The notes: generated by a model from the sequence alone, not told the origin. DNA of 64,000 bases from Pyrococcus yayanosii CH1 (GCF_000215995.1 NC_015680.1:806001-870000); one strand, 5' to 3'; numbered from the stretch's first letter, positions 53,625-63,104 are shown. Made by a program: numbers and translations.

Positions 53625-53972
53625 TCACTCGAGCTGGACCTCGTTCTCCCAAAGGCCATGGATGTTGCAGTAGCTCAGGGCGTAGAGCTTGCCCTTTTTG
53701 TTCGTCCTTATGAAGAAGACCGCCTTCGGCTCGGTAAGCGGGTCTCCATGAGCTGTAAAGGCAACCCTGCCGACCATTATGGGAAAGTTCTCACCCTGGG
53801 GGTGGAAGTAGAGCTCAATCCAGGCTATGTGGTGCTCGGGTGTATTAGGATGGGGTACCTCCTTGCCGACACTGACCTCGATCTTCACGAGGTCGCCTTC
53901 CTTCTCGTACTCTATAACGGGCACGTGCTTCTCCCCCTTCCAGTCCCCACTTTTTATGGTTCCGCTAAGCAT
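53625..53972 (-). CDS. sor: Superoxide reductase (neelaredoxin type)
   Basis: A 115-residue SOR reducing superoxide to peroxide at a mononuclear Fe site with four His and one Cys: GEKHVPVIEYEKEGD, VPHPNTPEHHIAWIELYF and LYALSYCNIHGLWENEV give the ligands. It is a little shorter than the P. furiosus protein, missing part of a surface loop. ATG 53972 follows GGTGGTGAAG. Ten bases after rubredoxin, its electron donor. Confidence 0.96.
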   Translation of the reverse strand: MLSGTIKSGDWKGEKHVPVIEYEKEGDLVKIEVSVGKEVPHPNTPEHHIAWIELYFHPQGENFPIMVGRVAFTAHGDPLTEPKAVFFIRTNKKGKLYALSYCNIHGLWENEVQLE

Positions 53973-53982
53973 CTTCACCACC

Positions 53983-54144
53983 TCAGTCCACCTTTTCAAA
54001 CATGTCCTTCGGGGCCCCGCAGAGCGGGCAGACCCAGTCGTCTGGGAGCTCTTCGAACTTCGTTCCAGGTAGAACCCCGTTGTCGGGATCGCCTTCCTCC
54101 TCATCGTATATGTATCCGCAAACTGTGCATCTCCATTTCGCCAT
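53983..54144 (-). CDS. rub: Rubredoxin
   Basis: A 53-residue rubredoxin, minus strand from ATG 54144: [19 protein letters not shown], then [21 protein letters not shown]. Two CxxCG pairs bind one iron. It passes electrons to superoxide reductase and rubrerythrin. It is too short for many gene finders, but the sequence is unmistakable and the operon order rub-sor is that of Pyrococcus. Confidence 0.96.
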
Positions 54145-54224
54145 ACGGGTGCACCATCCTATGTTAGCAACTCGGCCTTATAAGGTTTGTGGTTCAAACT
54201 TAAAGAATGAGAAAAACGAAAGCT

Positions 54225-54740
54225 TCACTCGAAGACAACGAACTTATCCTTTGGGAGGCCACAAACTGGACAGCGCTCGGGAACCTCGTCCACCGCTGTG
54301 TAACCGCATACAGGACAAACGTAGACCTTCTTTATCTCGATGTCCTCCCCCTTCTCGGCTTTCTCCTTGGCCTTGGCGTAGAGCTCGGCGTGTATCTTTT
54401 CTGCCTCAAGAGCGTAGTGGGTGCTTCTAACAGCCTCCTTCTCGCCCTGAAGCTCGGCGGTGTTCTTGAAGACCGGGTACATTTCCTCTACCTCATAGGT
54501 TTCCCCCTCTATGCCAGCCTGCAGGTTCTCGGGTGTCTTGCCGAGCTTCCCTAAGACGATGAAATGGTTCTTCGCGTGGACGAACTCGGCATACGCTATT
54601 GCCCTGAAGAGCTTGGCTATGTTGGGGAAGCCCTCCTTCTCGGCCTGCTCAGCGAAGATTAGGTACTTCATGTGGGCCATGCTCTCTCCGGCAAAGGCCT
54701 CCTCCAGGAACTTCTTTGTCATATCCTTCTGAACCGCCAT
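54225..54740 (-). CDS. rbr: Rubrerythrin
   Basis: A 171-residue rubrerythrin: four-helix di-iron domain (FLEEAFAGESMAHMKYLIFA, AYAEFVHAKNH, AVRSTHYALEAEKIHAELY) and a C-terminal rubredoxin domain (VYVCPVCGY, CPVCGLPKDKFVVFE). It removes hydrogen peroxide formed by SOR. ATG 54740 gives the length of P. furiosus rubrerythrin. The open frame upstream to 54962 is not homologous. Confidence 0.96.
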   Translation of the reverse strand: MAVQKDMTKKFLEEAFAGESMAHMKYLIFAEQAEKEGFPNIAKLFRAIAYAEFVHAKNHFIVLGKLGKTPENLQAGIEGETYEVEEMYPVFKNTAELQGEKEAVRSTHYALEAEKIHAELYAKAKEKAEKGEDIEIKKVYVCPVCGYTAVDEVPERCPVCGLPKDKFVVFE

Positions 54741-54858
54741 ACGCAACACCTCGGTGCATTTATCCAATACGGCCAGAAGTATATATGGTTTTTGGAGCGC
54801 AATTAAGTTGCTCCGAAAAATTTTTAAAAATCGAGCGACACAGCCAAGGCGGGCTTTC

Positions 54859-56142
54859 ATGGGGAACGGAATGAAGGTTAGAATCGACGAAAAGGTAGAA
54901 CCTTCTAAGGCTTTGGTTTTTGGTCTCCAGCATGTTCTGGCAATGTTCGGGGCAACTGTCACGGTGCCTTTGGTCGTTGGCAGCGCCGTGGGACTTTCGG
55001 GACAAGAAATCGCGACGATGATTCAGGCGGTCCTTCTGGCGATGGGCATCGCGACGCTCCTGCAGACCACCATAGGCTCCCGCTATCCGATAGTGCAGGG
55101 CTCGAGCTTCGCCTTCATCCCGGGCCTTATAAGCATAGGTTCAAGCCTTGGAATGGCGGCGACGGAAGGGGCACTCATCATAGGTGGCCTTATAGAGGCC
55201 CTCGTCGGAGGTCTAGGCATAGTCGGCAAAGTCAAAAGGCTCTTCACGCCGCTCGTGACTGGTGTGACGATAATGCTTATCGGCTTCTCGCTGGCGGACG
55301 TTGCCGTCAAGTACTTCTTCAACTTCTACGCTGACCCGAGCGGTGCGAGCATACCAAAGGCAGTGGTCATAGGGCTTGTGACTTTTGGAACTACTGTCTA
55401 TGTGGCCTTGAAGGCTAAGGGAGCTCTCAGGGCCATGCCCGTTATAGTTGGAGCCGTCGTAGGCTACCTACTTAGCATCCCGCTCGGCCTTGTGGATTTC
55501 AGCCTCGTCCACGAGCTTCCTGTTGTCAGCGTTCCCAGGCCTCTTCCCTGGGGGACACCAATCTTCGACATCAGCGCCATAATAACGCTCCTCTTCGCCT
55601 TCATGGTGAGCATAATCGAGAGTGTCGGCGACTACCACGCCATATCCGCGATAACCGAAGCACCGATAACGAACGAGAACATAAACAGAGGGATAATGAG
55701 CGAGGGAATCGCGTGCTCAATTGCGGGCATCCTTGGAGCCTGTGGAACGACGAGCTACTCCGAGAACATCGGACTCGTGGCCCTCACGAAGGTCGCAAGT
55801 AGATACGTTGTCCAGGTTGGAGCCCTGATACTCATCGCGCTGTCACTCGTGCCAAAGTTTTCAGGCATACTTGCATCGATACCTGCTCCTGTCCTCGGTG
55901 GACTAACATTGGCCCTTTACGGTATGATAAGCGTCACGGGGCTGAGGCTTATAAAGGAGCGCGTCGAGTTAAACGACAGGAACACGCTAATAATAGCGGC
56001 GGCCCTCATAGCCGGCCTTGGTGCCCCTCAGCTTCCACCGGAGTTCCTGGCACACTTCCCGAGAATAGTTGCCAGCATCCTCGAATCGGGCATGGCCGTT
56101 GGGGCTATAGTGGCCATACTACTCGACCAGCTACTGAGGTGA
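54859..56142 (+). CDS. Uracil/xanthine permease (NCS2 family)
   Basis: A 427-residue transporter with about 12-14 membrane segments. NCS2 hallmarks are [47 protein letters not shown] and [21 protein letters not shown] (conserved parts). The next gene is upp, so uracil is the likely substrate (UraA role). A GGCGGGC ribosome site precedes ATG 54859. A second ATG at 54871 is possible. Confidence 0.93.
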   Translation: MGNGMKVRIDEKVEPSKALVFGLQHVLAMFGATVTVPLVVGSAVGLSGQEIATMIQAVLLAMGIATLLQTTIGSRYPIVQGSSFAFIPGLISIGSSLGMAATEGALIIGGLIEALVGGLGIVGKVKRLFTPLVTGVTIMLIGFSLADVAVKYFFNFYADPSGASIPKAVVIGLVTFGTTVYVALKAKGALRAMPVIVGAVVGYLLSIPLGLVDFSLVHELPVVSVPRPLPWGTPIFDISAIITLLFAFMVSIIESVGDYHAISAITEAPITNENINRGIMSEGIACSIAGILGACGTTSYSENIGLVALTKVASRYVVQVGALILIALSLVPKFSGILASIPAPVLGGLTLALYGMISVTGLRLIKERVELNDRNTLIIAAALIAGLGAPQLPPEFLAHFPRIVASILESGMAVGAIVAILLDQLLR

Positions 56143-56147
56143 TTAGT

Positions 56148-56846
56148 ATGATTGAGGATAAGAGGTGGAAGGGGGTTTATTCCTTCGAGGACTCTCCATA
56201 TATTATGGAAATCCTGACAGGGCTTAGAGATAAGAACACCGACAGCATAGCCTTCAGGAAGGGCCTCGTCAAGCTCGGCCGCTACATGGGCTACGAGCTC
56301 ACGAAGACTATGGATGTCGAGAAGGTTAGGGTTGAGACACCCTTCGAGGAGACCGAAGGGATAATCGTGAAAGACAGGAGAAACGTTGTGATAATCACCG
56401 TCCTGAGGGCGGCTATACCCCTCATGGAAGGCCTCATAAAGGTCTTCGAGCACGCACGCGTTGGCATAGTCTCGGCCGCGCGAGGAAAGGCTCCGAAGTT
56501 TGAGGTGGAGATGAACTACGTCAAGATACCCCAGATAAGGCCGGAGGATATAGTCATAGTTGCGGACCCGATGATAGCAACGGGCTCCACCCTTCTTACG
56601 GTCCTTAGGGAGGTCAAGAAGTACGGAACCCCCAAGAGGCTCATAGTTCTCGGCGTCCTCGCTGCCCCCGAGGGCATCGAGAAGATAAAGAGGGAGTTCC
56701 CAGAGGTGGAGATATTCGTCGCGAAGGTTGACAGAGAGCTCAACGACAAAGGCTACATCCTGCCCGGCCTTGGAGATGCAGGGGACAGGGCCTTCGGGGA
56801 GCCCGTGAAGATTACCACGCTCCCGCAGGTGCACCCGATTGAGTGA
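56148..56846 (+). CDS. upp: Uracil phosphoribosyltransferase
   Basis: A 232-residue UPRTase making UMP from uracil and PRPP. The PRPP loop is [20 protein letters not shown], with [14 protein letters not shown] and the uracil-site [12 protein letters not shown] near the C-terminus. ATG 56148 follows GAGGTG. GTG 56139 overlaps the permease stop and is the alternative start. Together with the permease it forms a uracil salvage pair. Confidence 0.95.
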   Translation: MIEDKRWKGVYSFEDSPYIMEILTGLRDKNTDSIAFRKGLVKLGRYMGYELTKTMDVEKVRVETPFEETEGIIVKDRRNVVIITVLRAAIPLMEGLIKVFEHARVGIVSAARGKAPKFEVEMNYVKIPQIRPEDIVIVADPMIATGSTLLTVLREVKKYGTPKRLIVLGVLAAPEGIEKIKREFPEVEIFVAKVDRELNDKGYILPGLGDAGDRAFGEPVKITTLPQVHPIE

Positions 56847-56885
56847 TCTCCTATTTATCTACCCCTCTCCCTGGGGCAGAGGCCT

Positions 56886-58802
56886 TCAAACCTTTCTCAC
56901 GTCAACCCAACTTGAATGGTAGGCGGAGCCGTTACCGTATTTCTCAACGGTTTCATCGCTCGTCAGGAAGTTCACGTTCCAGCCCAGAAGGGAAGGCCAG
57001 AAAGCCTTGTAGAGAAGGACGACGCCTCTTGGAATATCCTCCGTGAGCCTCACGGTAGTTTTTATCCTGCCGTAATCGTTGAAGACCTCCACGAGATCGC
57101 CGTCCTTGATTCCGCGCATTTCGGCGTCGACAGGATTCATGTACAGGTTCGGATCTATAATGCCGTGCGTGTTGTGGTACTGGCTCGTTATAGTCATCCT
57201 GTGCGTTGGACTGAGCAGGCGAAGCGGGTAGTTGCCCTGTGGGGGCTTGTATTCTGGGAACGGTGATAGACCGCGCTCAATGGCCCTCTTGGAGTAGAAC
57301 TCAATCTTGCCACTCGGCGTCTCCCACCTCCCCGACTCCTTCAAAACCTTAACGAAGCCCTTCCTCCTCAGCTCCTCAAAACTCAAGCCGTTGAGCTCAA
57401 GGACCTTTCTTATCACTTCCTCATCTTCCTCGTAGAGGTAGGGGTTATCTATGCCGAGGGCCCTGGCTAGGAGCTTCGTAACCTCGCTGTTGGACTTTCC
57501 ATAGGCTTTCGTGACAGGCTCGTTAAGGGCGACGTAGCGGTGATAGTAGGAGTCCGCTATGTCGAGCCTCTCGAAGAAAGTGTTCGCTGGAAAGACGACA
57601 TCCGAATATAGGGCCGTGTCCGTCAGGAAGATATCATGGGTGACTACGAAGACGTCGTTTTCTATTAGGGCCTTCCTCAGCCTGTTCTGGTTCGGCAGAC
57701 TCGCGAGGGGGTTAGAGTTGTAGATGTAGAGGAACTTTATCTCCCCACGCTCGATATATTCCGCGAGCTTCATCTGGGGGATTCTTTTTATGGGCTTCGT
57801 CCTCAGGAACGCTCCCTCGGCATAGCTTTTGTCTATGGTCTTCATGTCGTAGATGAAACCGAAGCGGTGGCCGACCAAAGCTGGAAGAACGGCTATCGCC
57901 CTAACCGCCTCGCCACCGCTCAGGGAGCGTTGGAAGCCGTAGCCGATGTGGATTACCCCCTTCTTCTCGGCGAAGCCGAAGGCAAAGTCCTCGATTTCCT
58001 CCACGCTCAGGCCCGTCTCTCGACTCACATAATTGACGTCCAACTTTTTTACGTAATTCTTGAATTCTTCAAAACCATAAACGTTCTCCCTTACGAAATC
58101 CCTGTCATAGAGCCCGTTCTCGATTATCAGCTTCGCAACAGCTAAGGCAAAGAGGACATCTGTATCGGGCTTTATCTGGAAGAACCTGTCGCTTTTCTTT
58201 GCCGTTTCAGTTCTCACGACGTCGACTGTCCAGATTTCAAGCCCGTATCGTTTGGCCAACATGAAGCCATGCAGATTCGTCCAGAAGGCGTTGATGCCCC
58301 AGTAAACTATCAGCTTTTGATTTTTCAGCTCATCCGGATCCATGCCAACTGCGGTGCCGTAAACATCCTTCAAAGCCTCCTGGCCGGCCCTGTCGCATAT
58401 CCCGTAGTCGAGCATCGCCGCGTTGAGATAGTGGAAAAGCCTAAGCGGGAAGTAGTAATTAACCACGCCTCTGTCGCCCGCGTATTGATAAACAAGGACA
58501 CTCTCGCTTCCATGTTCTTCGATGGTTTCCTTCAGCTTCCGGGCCACGAGGTTTATAGCTTCCTCCCAGCTGACCTCCCGAAAGCTTCCCGTTCCCCTCT
58601 CGCCCGTCCTTACGAGCGGAGCCTTGAGCCTATCCTCCGAGTGGAACCACCTCGGCAGAAGGGCCCCCTTCGGACAGAGAAAACCTCTCGTTACTGGATG
58701 CTCTGGATTACCCCTAATGACTAAGCGGCCATTCCTGAGCTCGCTTATCATCGAGCAGGTGTCGTAGCAGTCGCGCATGCAGACGGAGAAGGCCCTGCTC
58801 AT
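56886..58802 (-). CDS. Molybdopterin/tungstopterin oxidoreductase
   Basis: A 638-residue member of the DMSO reductase/formate dehydrogenase superfamily. The N-terminal 4Fe-4S ligands are CMRDCYDTC and FLCPKGALL. Pterin-binding regions include YWGINAFWTNLHG, HIGYGFQRSLSGGEAVRAI and SQYHNTHGIIDPN, and the C-terminal pterin domain has DLVEVFNDYGRIKTTV. The cysteine/selenocysteine site is not a clear Cys, so the substrate is unclear. Tungsten is likely in this lineage. A small companion gene follows upstream. Confidence 0.88.
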   Translation of the reverse strand: MSRAFSVCMRDCYDTCSMISELRNGRLVIRGNPEHPVTRGFLCPKGALLPRWFHSEDRLKAPLVRTGERGTGSFREVSWEEAINLVARKLKETIEEHGSESVLVYQYAGDRGVVNYYFPLRLFHYLNAAMLDYGICDRAGQEALKDVYGTAVGMDPDELKNQKLIVYWGINAFWTNLHGFMLAKRYGLEIWTVDVVRTETAKKSDRFFQIKPDTDVLFALAVAKLIIENGLYDRDFVRENVYGFEEFKNYVKKLDVNYVSRETGLSVEEIEDFAFGFAEKKGVIHIGYGFQRSLSGGEAVRAIAVLPALVGHRFGFIYDMKTIDKSYAEGAFLRTKPIKRIPQMKLAEYIERGEIKFLYIYNSNPLASLPNQNRLRKALIENDVFVVTHDIFLTDTALYSDVVFPANTFFERLDIADSYYHRYVALNEPVTKAYGKSNSEVTKLLARALGIDNPYLYEEDEEVIRKVLELNGLSFEELRRKGFVKVLKESGRWETPSGKIEFYSKRAIERGLSPFPEYKPPQGNYPLRLLSPTHRMTITSQYHNTHGIIDPNLYMNPVDAEMRGIKDGDLVEVFNDYGRIKTTVRLTEDIPRGVVLLYKAFWPSLLGWNVNFLTSDETVEKYGNGSAYHSSWVDVRKV

Positions 58803-58811
58803 ATCCCCCGG

Positions 58812-59102
58812 TTAAGAAGAGCCCTTATAAGCCTTATCCCCCTCAACCTTATACCTCACGATGTACCTGCCCCGCTCAAAGTTCTCCTCGCTCTCTATAA
58901 TCTCCTCGGCCCTTATCTTTAGGCCGAGATCCATGGCCTCCCACGTTATGTCTTCGAAGTAGTCGTGGAGACCGCATGTCTTGCAGAAAGAACCTTCAAA
59001 CTCTATCACGACTTCATTTTCCCTAACCTCGAGCACTTTTGCCCTAGCTTCGCTCCCATGTAGCCTATTGAATTCCTTAATTACATAATTAAGTTTTTCC
59101 AT
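58812..59102 (-). CDS. Small protein with CxxC, companion of the pterin oxidoreductase
   Basis: A 96-residue protein (MEKLNYVIKEFNRLHGSEAR, VVIEFEGSFCKTCGLHDYF). One CKTC pair is the only cysteine motif, giving it a NifU- or chaperone-like look, but I do not recognise the family. ATG 59102 with GGGAGG upstream is preferred over ATG 59141. Nine bases separate it from the oxidoreductase, so they are probably cotranscribed. Confidence 0.65.
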   Translation of the reverse strand: MEKLNYVIKEFNRLHGSEARAKVLEVRENEVVIEFEGSFCKTCGLHDYFEDITWEAMDLGLKIRAEEIIESEENFERGRYIVRYKVEGDKAYKGSS

Positions 59103-59316
59103 AATTAGTTGCCTCCCAGTTTCGCCTGCCAATTTTGACATGTGGAACCCTCCCCGAATTTTTAGATACCTAGGCCACGAGATCACACCACTTTTGTTCC
59201 CATATCGAATTCAATTAGTTTTTTGTTATCGCAAGCTCCTCGGTTATTGGGATTTATATGCTTTTCCATTCGAACATCCCAACCATAAGTGGACAACCAT
59301 TTTTGATCATCCCAAC

Positions 59317-59325
59317 GTTTATAAG
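59317..59325 (+). promoter_or_regulatory. TATA box of the proline dehydrogenase operon
   Basis: GTTTATAAG lies 45 bases before ATG 59371. GGGGTGATAAG is the ribosome site. A second TATA-like ATTTATATG occurs near 59250. The 268-bp divergent spacer (59103-59370) contains no other gene I can support. Confidence 0.5.
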
Positions 59326-59370
59326 CATCGGTGTATATTGGAGAACGCCGGCCGCGAAAGGGGTGATAAG

Positions 59371-60858
59371 ATGAGGCCGCTCGACCTGACGGAGAAGGAC
59401 CCTTCTAGGAAGGTCACGATATACTTTGAGGGAAGGCCCCTTGAGGTCTACGAGGGCGAGAAGCTCGCCGTTGCTCTGCTGGCGAACGGCATCTACTGGC
59501 TCACCACGAGCACGGAGGGAAGGAAGAAGGGGGCCTTCACTTTCGGCCCCGTCCCGATGGTCGTTAATGGCGTCAAGAACATTGACGCTAGGAAGACGGC
59601 CGTCAGGAACGGCATGAGGGTCGAAAGGCAACGGTATGGCGAATTCCAAGAGGCAGTCGAGGTAGATGAGGGAAAGCCCGTCGAGAGGCTCGTCGTTGAC
59701 GTAGCTATTATCGGGAGCGGCCCAGCCGGAATAGGGGCAACACTAGAAGTTCAGGAGAACCTTACCGTAGCCCTCATCGAGGAGAAGAGCTGGCTCGGTG
59801 GCGATATGTGGCTCAAGGGGCTCCCGCAGGAAGGCTTCGAAGGAAAGGAGCCCAAGCAGGTAATCGAGGAATTGACATCGAAGTTCAACGACAATGTCCG
59901 CGTCTTCCTCAAGACCACCGCCCTTGGTGTCTTCGACGAGGGCGAGTACTTCCTCGTGCCCGCAGTTCATGGAGAAAGGCTCATCGAGGTCATGACGAAG
60001 CGCGTCGTTCTCGCCACGGGAGCCGTTGACAACATCCTCCTTTTCGAGAACAACGACATGCCCGGAGTGTTTAGGAGGGACTTCGCCCTCGAGGTCATGA
60101 ACGTGTGGGGCGTCGCCCCCGGTAGGAAGGTGGCCGTCGTCGGGAGCAGGCCCGAGGATGTAACGGCCGAGCTGGAGCGCTGGGGCATCGAGTACGTCGT
60201 CGTGCCGAACCCGAAGCGCGTCGAGGGCGAGGAAAAGGTTGAGCGCCTGATAGACATGAACGGTAACGTCTACGAAATCGACGCCGTCATTATCTCCGAC
60301 GGCAGAAGGCCGGACATAAACTCGATAACTCAGGCCGGAGGGAAGCTGAGGTTCAAGCGCGGCTACTACATGCCGGTCCTCGATGAAATGCACAGGATAA
60401 GGGAGGGAATCTACGTCGCAGGAAGTGCCGTCAGCATAAAGCCGCACTACGCGAACTACATCGAGGGCAGGCTCGTCGGAGCCTACATCCTCCGCGAGTT
60501 CGGCTATGAGGCCCAACCGTGTGTTTACGAGGAAAGGCTCAGGAATTACGAGCCCGAGGTCATGTCCGTCCACGGGATACCCTTCGACGTCTTCCACCTG
60601 AAGGACGTCCAGATATGCGGATGTGACGTTTCACTGGAAAAGGTGGACGACGTCGTGAGGTGGGGCATAACAGACCTCCAGGTAATCAAGCGTCTCACAC
60701 ACTTAGCAATGGGTTTCTGCCAAGGACGCTACTGCCTCTTCAACGGGGCCGTCGTCGTAGCACAAAGGGCGGGAATCGACATGAGTAAGATTGACCTGCC
60801 CGCCGCAAGGCCACCCCTGAAGAACGTTAAGATGAAGGTTATGGCGACGAGGGGATGA
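59371..60858 (+). CDS. pdhA: L-proline dehydrogenase complex alpha subunit
   Basis: A 495-residue FAD protein like the alpha subunit of Pyrococcus dye-linked proline dehydrogenase. An N-terminal 2Fe-2S-ferredoxin-like fold (KVTIYFEGRPLEVYEGEKLA) lacks cysteines. The dinucleotide site is VAIIGSGPAGIGATLE, with a second nucleotide motif KVAVVGSRPEDV. The C-terminal BFD-like cysteine region is QICGCDVSLEK and GFCQGRYC. It transfers electrons from the beta subunit. ATG 59371 is used. The frame upstream is unrelated. Confidence 0.9.
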   Translation: MRPLDLTEKDPSRKVTIYFEGRPLEVYEGEKLAVALLANGIYWLTTSTEGRKKGAFTFGPVPMVVNGVKNIDARKTAVRNGMRVERQRYGEFQEAVEVDEGKPVERLVVDVAIIGSGPAGIGATLEVQENLTVALIEEKSWLGGDMWLKGLPQEGFEGKEPKQVIEELTSKFNDNVRVFLKTTALGVFDEGEYFLVPAVHGERLIEVMTKRVVLATGAVDNILLFENNDMPGVFRRDFALEVMNVWGVAPGRKVAVVGSRPEDVTAELERWGIEYVVVPNPKRVEGEEKVERLIDMNGNVYEIDAVIISDGRRPDINSITQAGGKLRFKRGYYMPVLDEMHRIREGIYVAGSAVSIKPHYANYIEGRLVGAYILREFGYEAQPCVYEERLRNYEPEVMSVHGIPFDVFHLKDVQICGCDVSLEKVDDVVRWGITDLQVIKRLTHLAMGFCQGRYCLFNGAVVVAQRAGIDMSKIDLPAARPPLKNVKMKVMATRG

Positions 60859-62024
60859 TGGCCATGCCAACGAGGGAGCTTCCCGAAAAGAGTGAGATCG
60901 TGATAATCGGTGGGGGAATCGTGGGCGTAACCCTCGCGCACGAGCTCGCCAGACGGGGTGAGGAGGTAACCGTTGTAGAGAAGAGGTTCATCGGCTCGGG
61001 CTCAACCTTCCGCTGCGGAACAGGTATAAGGCAGCAGTTCAACGACGAGGCAAACGTTCGCGTTATGAAGCGCTCCGTTGAGCTCTGGAAGAAATACTCC
61101 GAGGAGTACGGCTTTCCCTTCGAGCAGACAGGCTACCTCTTTCTGCTCTATGACGAGGATGAGATCGAGGCCTTCAAGGAAAACATAAAGCTCCAGAACA
61201 GGCTCGGCGTCCCGACGAGGCTCATAACGCCCGAGGAAGCCAAGGATGTAGTTCCCCTTCTGGATATAAGCGAGGTCATCGCCGCTTCGTGGAACCCGAC
61301 TGATGGAAAGGCAGACCCCTTCCACTCAACCACGGCCTTCGCACTCAATGCGGAGAAGTTTGGGGCGAGGCTCGTTGAGTACACCGAAGTCAAGAACTTC
61401 ATCATCGAGAACGGCGAGATCAAGGGTCTCAAAACAAACAGGGGAATCATAAAGACGAGCATCGTCGTTAACGCGACCAACGCATGGGCCAAGCTTATCA
61501 ACGCGATGGCAGGCGTCCCAATAAAGATACCCATAGAGCCTTACAAGCATCAGGCGGTGATAACCCAGCCCATAAGGCCCGGAACGATAAAGCCCATGAT
61601 AATCTCATTCAAGTACGGCCACGCCTATCTCACCCAGACGAGCCACGGCGGTATCATAGGCGGCGTCGGCTACGAGGAGGGCCCCACATACGACCTAACC
61701 CCCAGCTACGCCTTCCTCAGGGAGGTCAGCTACTACTTCACCAAGATAATCCCGGCCCTTAGGGAGCTGCTCATCCTCAGAACCTGGGCCGGCTACTACG
61801 CCAAGACGCCGGATAACAACCCAGTCATTGGAAGACTCGAGGAGATAAGCGACTACTACATCGCGGCCGGCTTCTCGGGTCACGGCTTCATGATGGCCCC
61901 CGCCGTCGCCGAGATGGTGGCTAACCTGATAACAAAGGGCAAAACTGGCCTTCCCGTCGAGTGGTACGACCCATACCGCTTCGAGCGCGGCGAGTTGAGG
62001 AGCACGGCCCTTCAGATGGGATAA
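60855..62024 (+). CDS. pdhB: L-proline dehydrogenase complex beta subunit
   Basis: A 389-residue DAO-family flavoprotein holding the proline oxidation site: EIVIIGGGIVGVTLAHELA, GSTFRCGTGIRQQFNDEANV, NATNAWAKLINAMAG and GFSGHGFMMAPAVAEMVA. It makes delta-1-pyrroline-5-carboxylate. ATG 60855 overlaps the pdhA stop (ATGA). ATG 60864 is an alternative. No separate small ferredoxin-like subunit gene lies between alpha and beta. Confidence 0.92.
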   Translation: MMAMPTRELPEKSEIVIIGGGIVGVTLAHELARRGEEVTVVEKRFIGSGSTFRCGTGIRQQFNDEANVRVMKRSVELWKKYSEEYGFPFEQTGYLFLLYDEDEIEAFKENIKLQNRLGVPTRLITPEEAKDVVPLLDISEVIAASWNPTDGKADPFHSTTAFALNAEKFGARLVEYTEVKNFIIENGEIKGLKTNRGIIKTSIVVNATNAWAKLINAMAGVPIKIPIEPYKHQAVITQPIRPGTIKPMIISFKYGHAYLTQTSHGGIIGGVGYEEGPTYDLTPSYAFLREVSYYFTKIIPALRELLILRTWAGYYAKTPDNNPVIGRLEEISDYYIAAGFSGHGFMMAPAVAEMVANLITKGKTGLPVEWYDPYRFERGELRSTALQMG

Positions 62025-62142
62025 AATCACCCCTCAATCTTTTTTTCAAGACTACTAAAGCTCTTCTTTTTCACAGGGAATCTTAAAGCCTGGGCCTGAG
62101 CTCGGCATCATAAAAAATTATAAACTCTGATTGTCATGTCCC

Positions 62143-62156
62143 TACTAACGTTAGTA
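62143..62156. promoter_or_regulatory. Perfect 14-bp palindrome, probable operator
   Basis: TACTAACGTTAGTA lies between a TATA-like AAATTATAAAC (about 62115) and a second TATA TTTATAAG (62171-62178) upstream of the broken ABC ATPase gene. Its perfect dyad suits a dimeric repressor, for example of TetR or PadR type controlling an exporter (inference). Confidence 0.45.
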
Positions 62157-62198
62157 CCTGCCTGCTGTGATGTTTATAAGTGGAGCTAGGTGATTCTT

Positions 62199-62808
62199 AT
62201 GTATGCGATTGAAATCGAGCACCTGACGAAAAGCTACGGGAACTTTAAGGCCGTTGATAACCTAACGCTTAAGGTGGAAGAAGGAACTGTTTTTGGCTTT
62301 CTTGGACCAAACGGGGCCGGTAAGACTACGACAATTCTAAGCATGCTTGGCCTCATAATACCAGACGAGGGTATCATAAGGCTGCTTGGCCACGAACTGA
62401 GATATAGAAAGGCGAAGACCTTACTCAAAGGGCATGAAACAGAGGCTTTTACTTGCCCAGGCCCTTATAAACGACCCAGAGCTTCTAATACTCGATGAGC
62501 CCACCAGCGGCCTCGATCCTGAAGGGCCATACCTCCTCAAAAGTATAATCCGAGAGCAGAGGACAGAAGGAAAGACAATCTTTTTCTCGTCGCACGTCCT
62601 CAGCGAGGTGGAAGAGCTCAGTGAGAAAGTCGGCATAATTGTGAGAGGCAAGCTCAGGATGGTGGGAACGATAGAGGATATAAAGAGGCAGTTCATGTAA
62701 CTTGAGGGCTACGAGATTAAGCTTGAGACGAAGCAGCCAATTCCAGACCTTGACCTACCCGACCTCATAAGAATAGAGAGGTTGAATGAGAAGAGGCTGA
62801 CCTCCTCC
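62199..62808 (+). pseudogene. ABC transporter ATPase, deleted and nonsense-mutated
   Basis: From ATG 62199 (AGGTGATT before it): [20 protein letters not shown], Walker [13 protein letters not shown], then at about 62425 the frame jumps. [32 protein letters not shown] and FFSSHVLSEVEEL follow in another frame. The 60-70 residues with the Q-loop are missing. After FM comes TAA (62698-62700), yet the same frame goes on as LEGYEIKLETKQPIPDLDLP to the edge of the inserted element. So there is a deletion, a stop and a truncation. It was an ATPase of an ABC exporter. Confidence 0.85.
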
Positions 62809-63104
62809 CCGCCCTGAAGGGCGAGGGTTCCAACGAATTAACCCCTCGCCAGAGGCGGTTCGGTTCGCGGGCCCATCACCTACCCCCGTTGCCGGTTTCG
62901 GTTCAGCCCGCAAGCCGGGTCTTCGGCCCGTTACCCCTACCGGCAAACCCGGATTAGGGTTATCGTTTAGAGGCCACCGTGAAACCCCTCATCTCATCGG
63001 GTTATCTTACGGTGGCCTCTTCGAGGCCTTATTACGCTGGCAAGACTTAAAAAGGTTTCGGTGGAATACTGCATCCCCTCCCTAAAGGGCGAGGCTTTCA
63101 CCGG
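62797..63104 (-). mobile_element. Non-autonomous IS200/IS605-like element (no transposase)
   Basis: About 300 non-coding bases sit between two broken genes. Each end has a subterminal hairpin of the IS200/IS605 type: CGCCCT-GA-AGGGCG (62810-62823) on one side, and CGCCCT-TT-AGGG read on the minus strand (63091-63081) on the other. No tnpA or tnpB frame survives. The GAGGAGGTCAG edge and the CTCGCCC hairpins resemble TnpB-element ends of Thermococcales as I remember them. Exact ends are uncertain by some bases. Confidence 0.65.
62810..63028 (-). ncRNA. Candidate structured RNA carried by the element (omega-RNA-like)
   Basis: On the minus strand a full promoter, CGAAACC plus CTTTTTAAG (63059-63046), would start an RNA near 63022. 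It would fold strongly: GGCCTC/GAGGCC (63023-63028 with 63014-63019), a 12-bp stem AGAGGCCACCGT (62969-62980 with 63009-63020) with inner AACCC/GGGTT, and GCCGGT/ACCGGC (62891-62896 with 62939-62944). The first two stems exclude each other. The RNA would end at the right-end hairpin, as TnpB guide RNAs do. Confidence 0.4.

Noticed and set aside
59743-60597. 284-codon minus-strand frame opposite pdhA
   Set aside because: Shadow of pdhA, whose FAD motifs are clear.
62755-62946. Short minus-strand frame within the element (VTGRRPGLRAEPKPATG)
   Set aside because: Low-complexity and with no tnpB motifs. The sequence is better explained as structured RNA.
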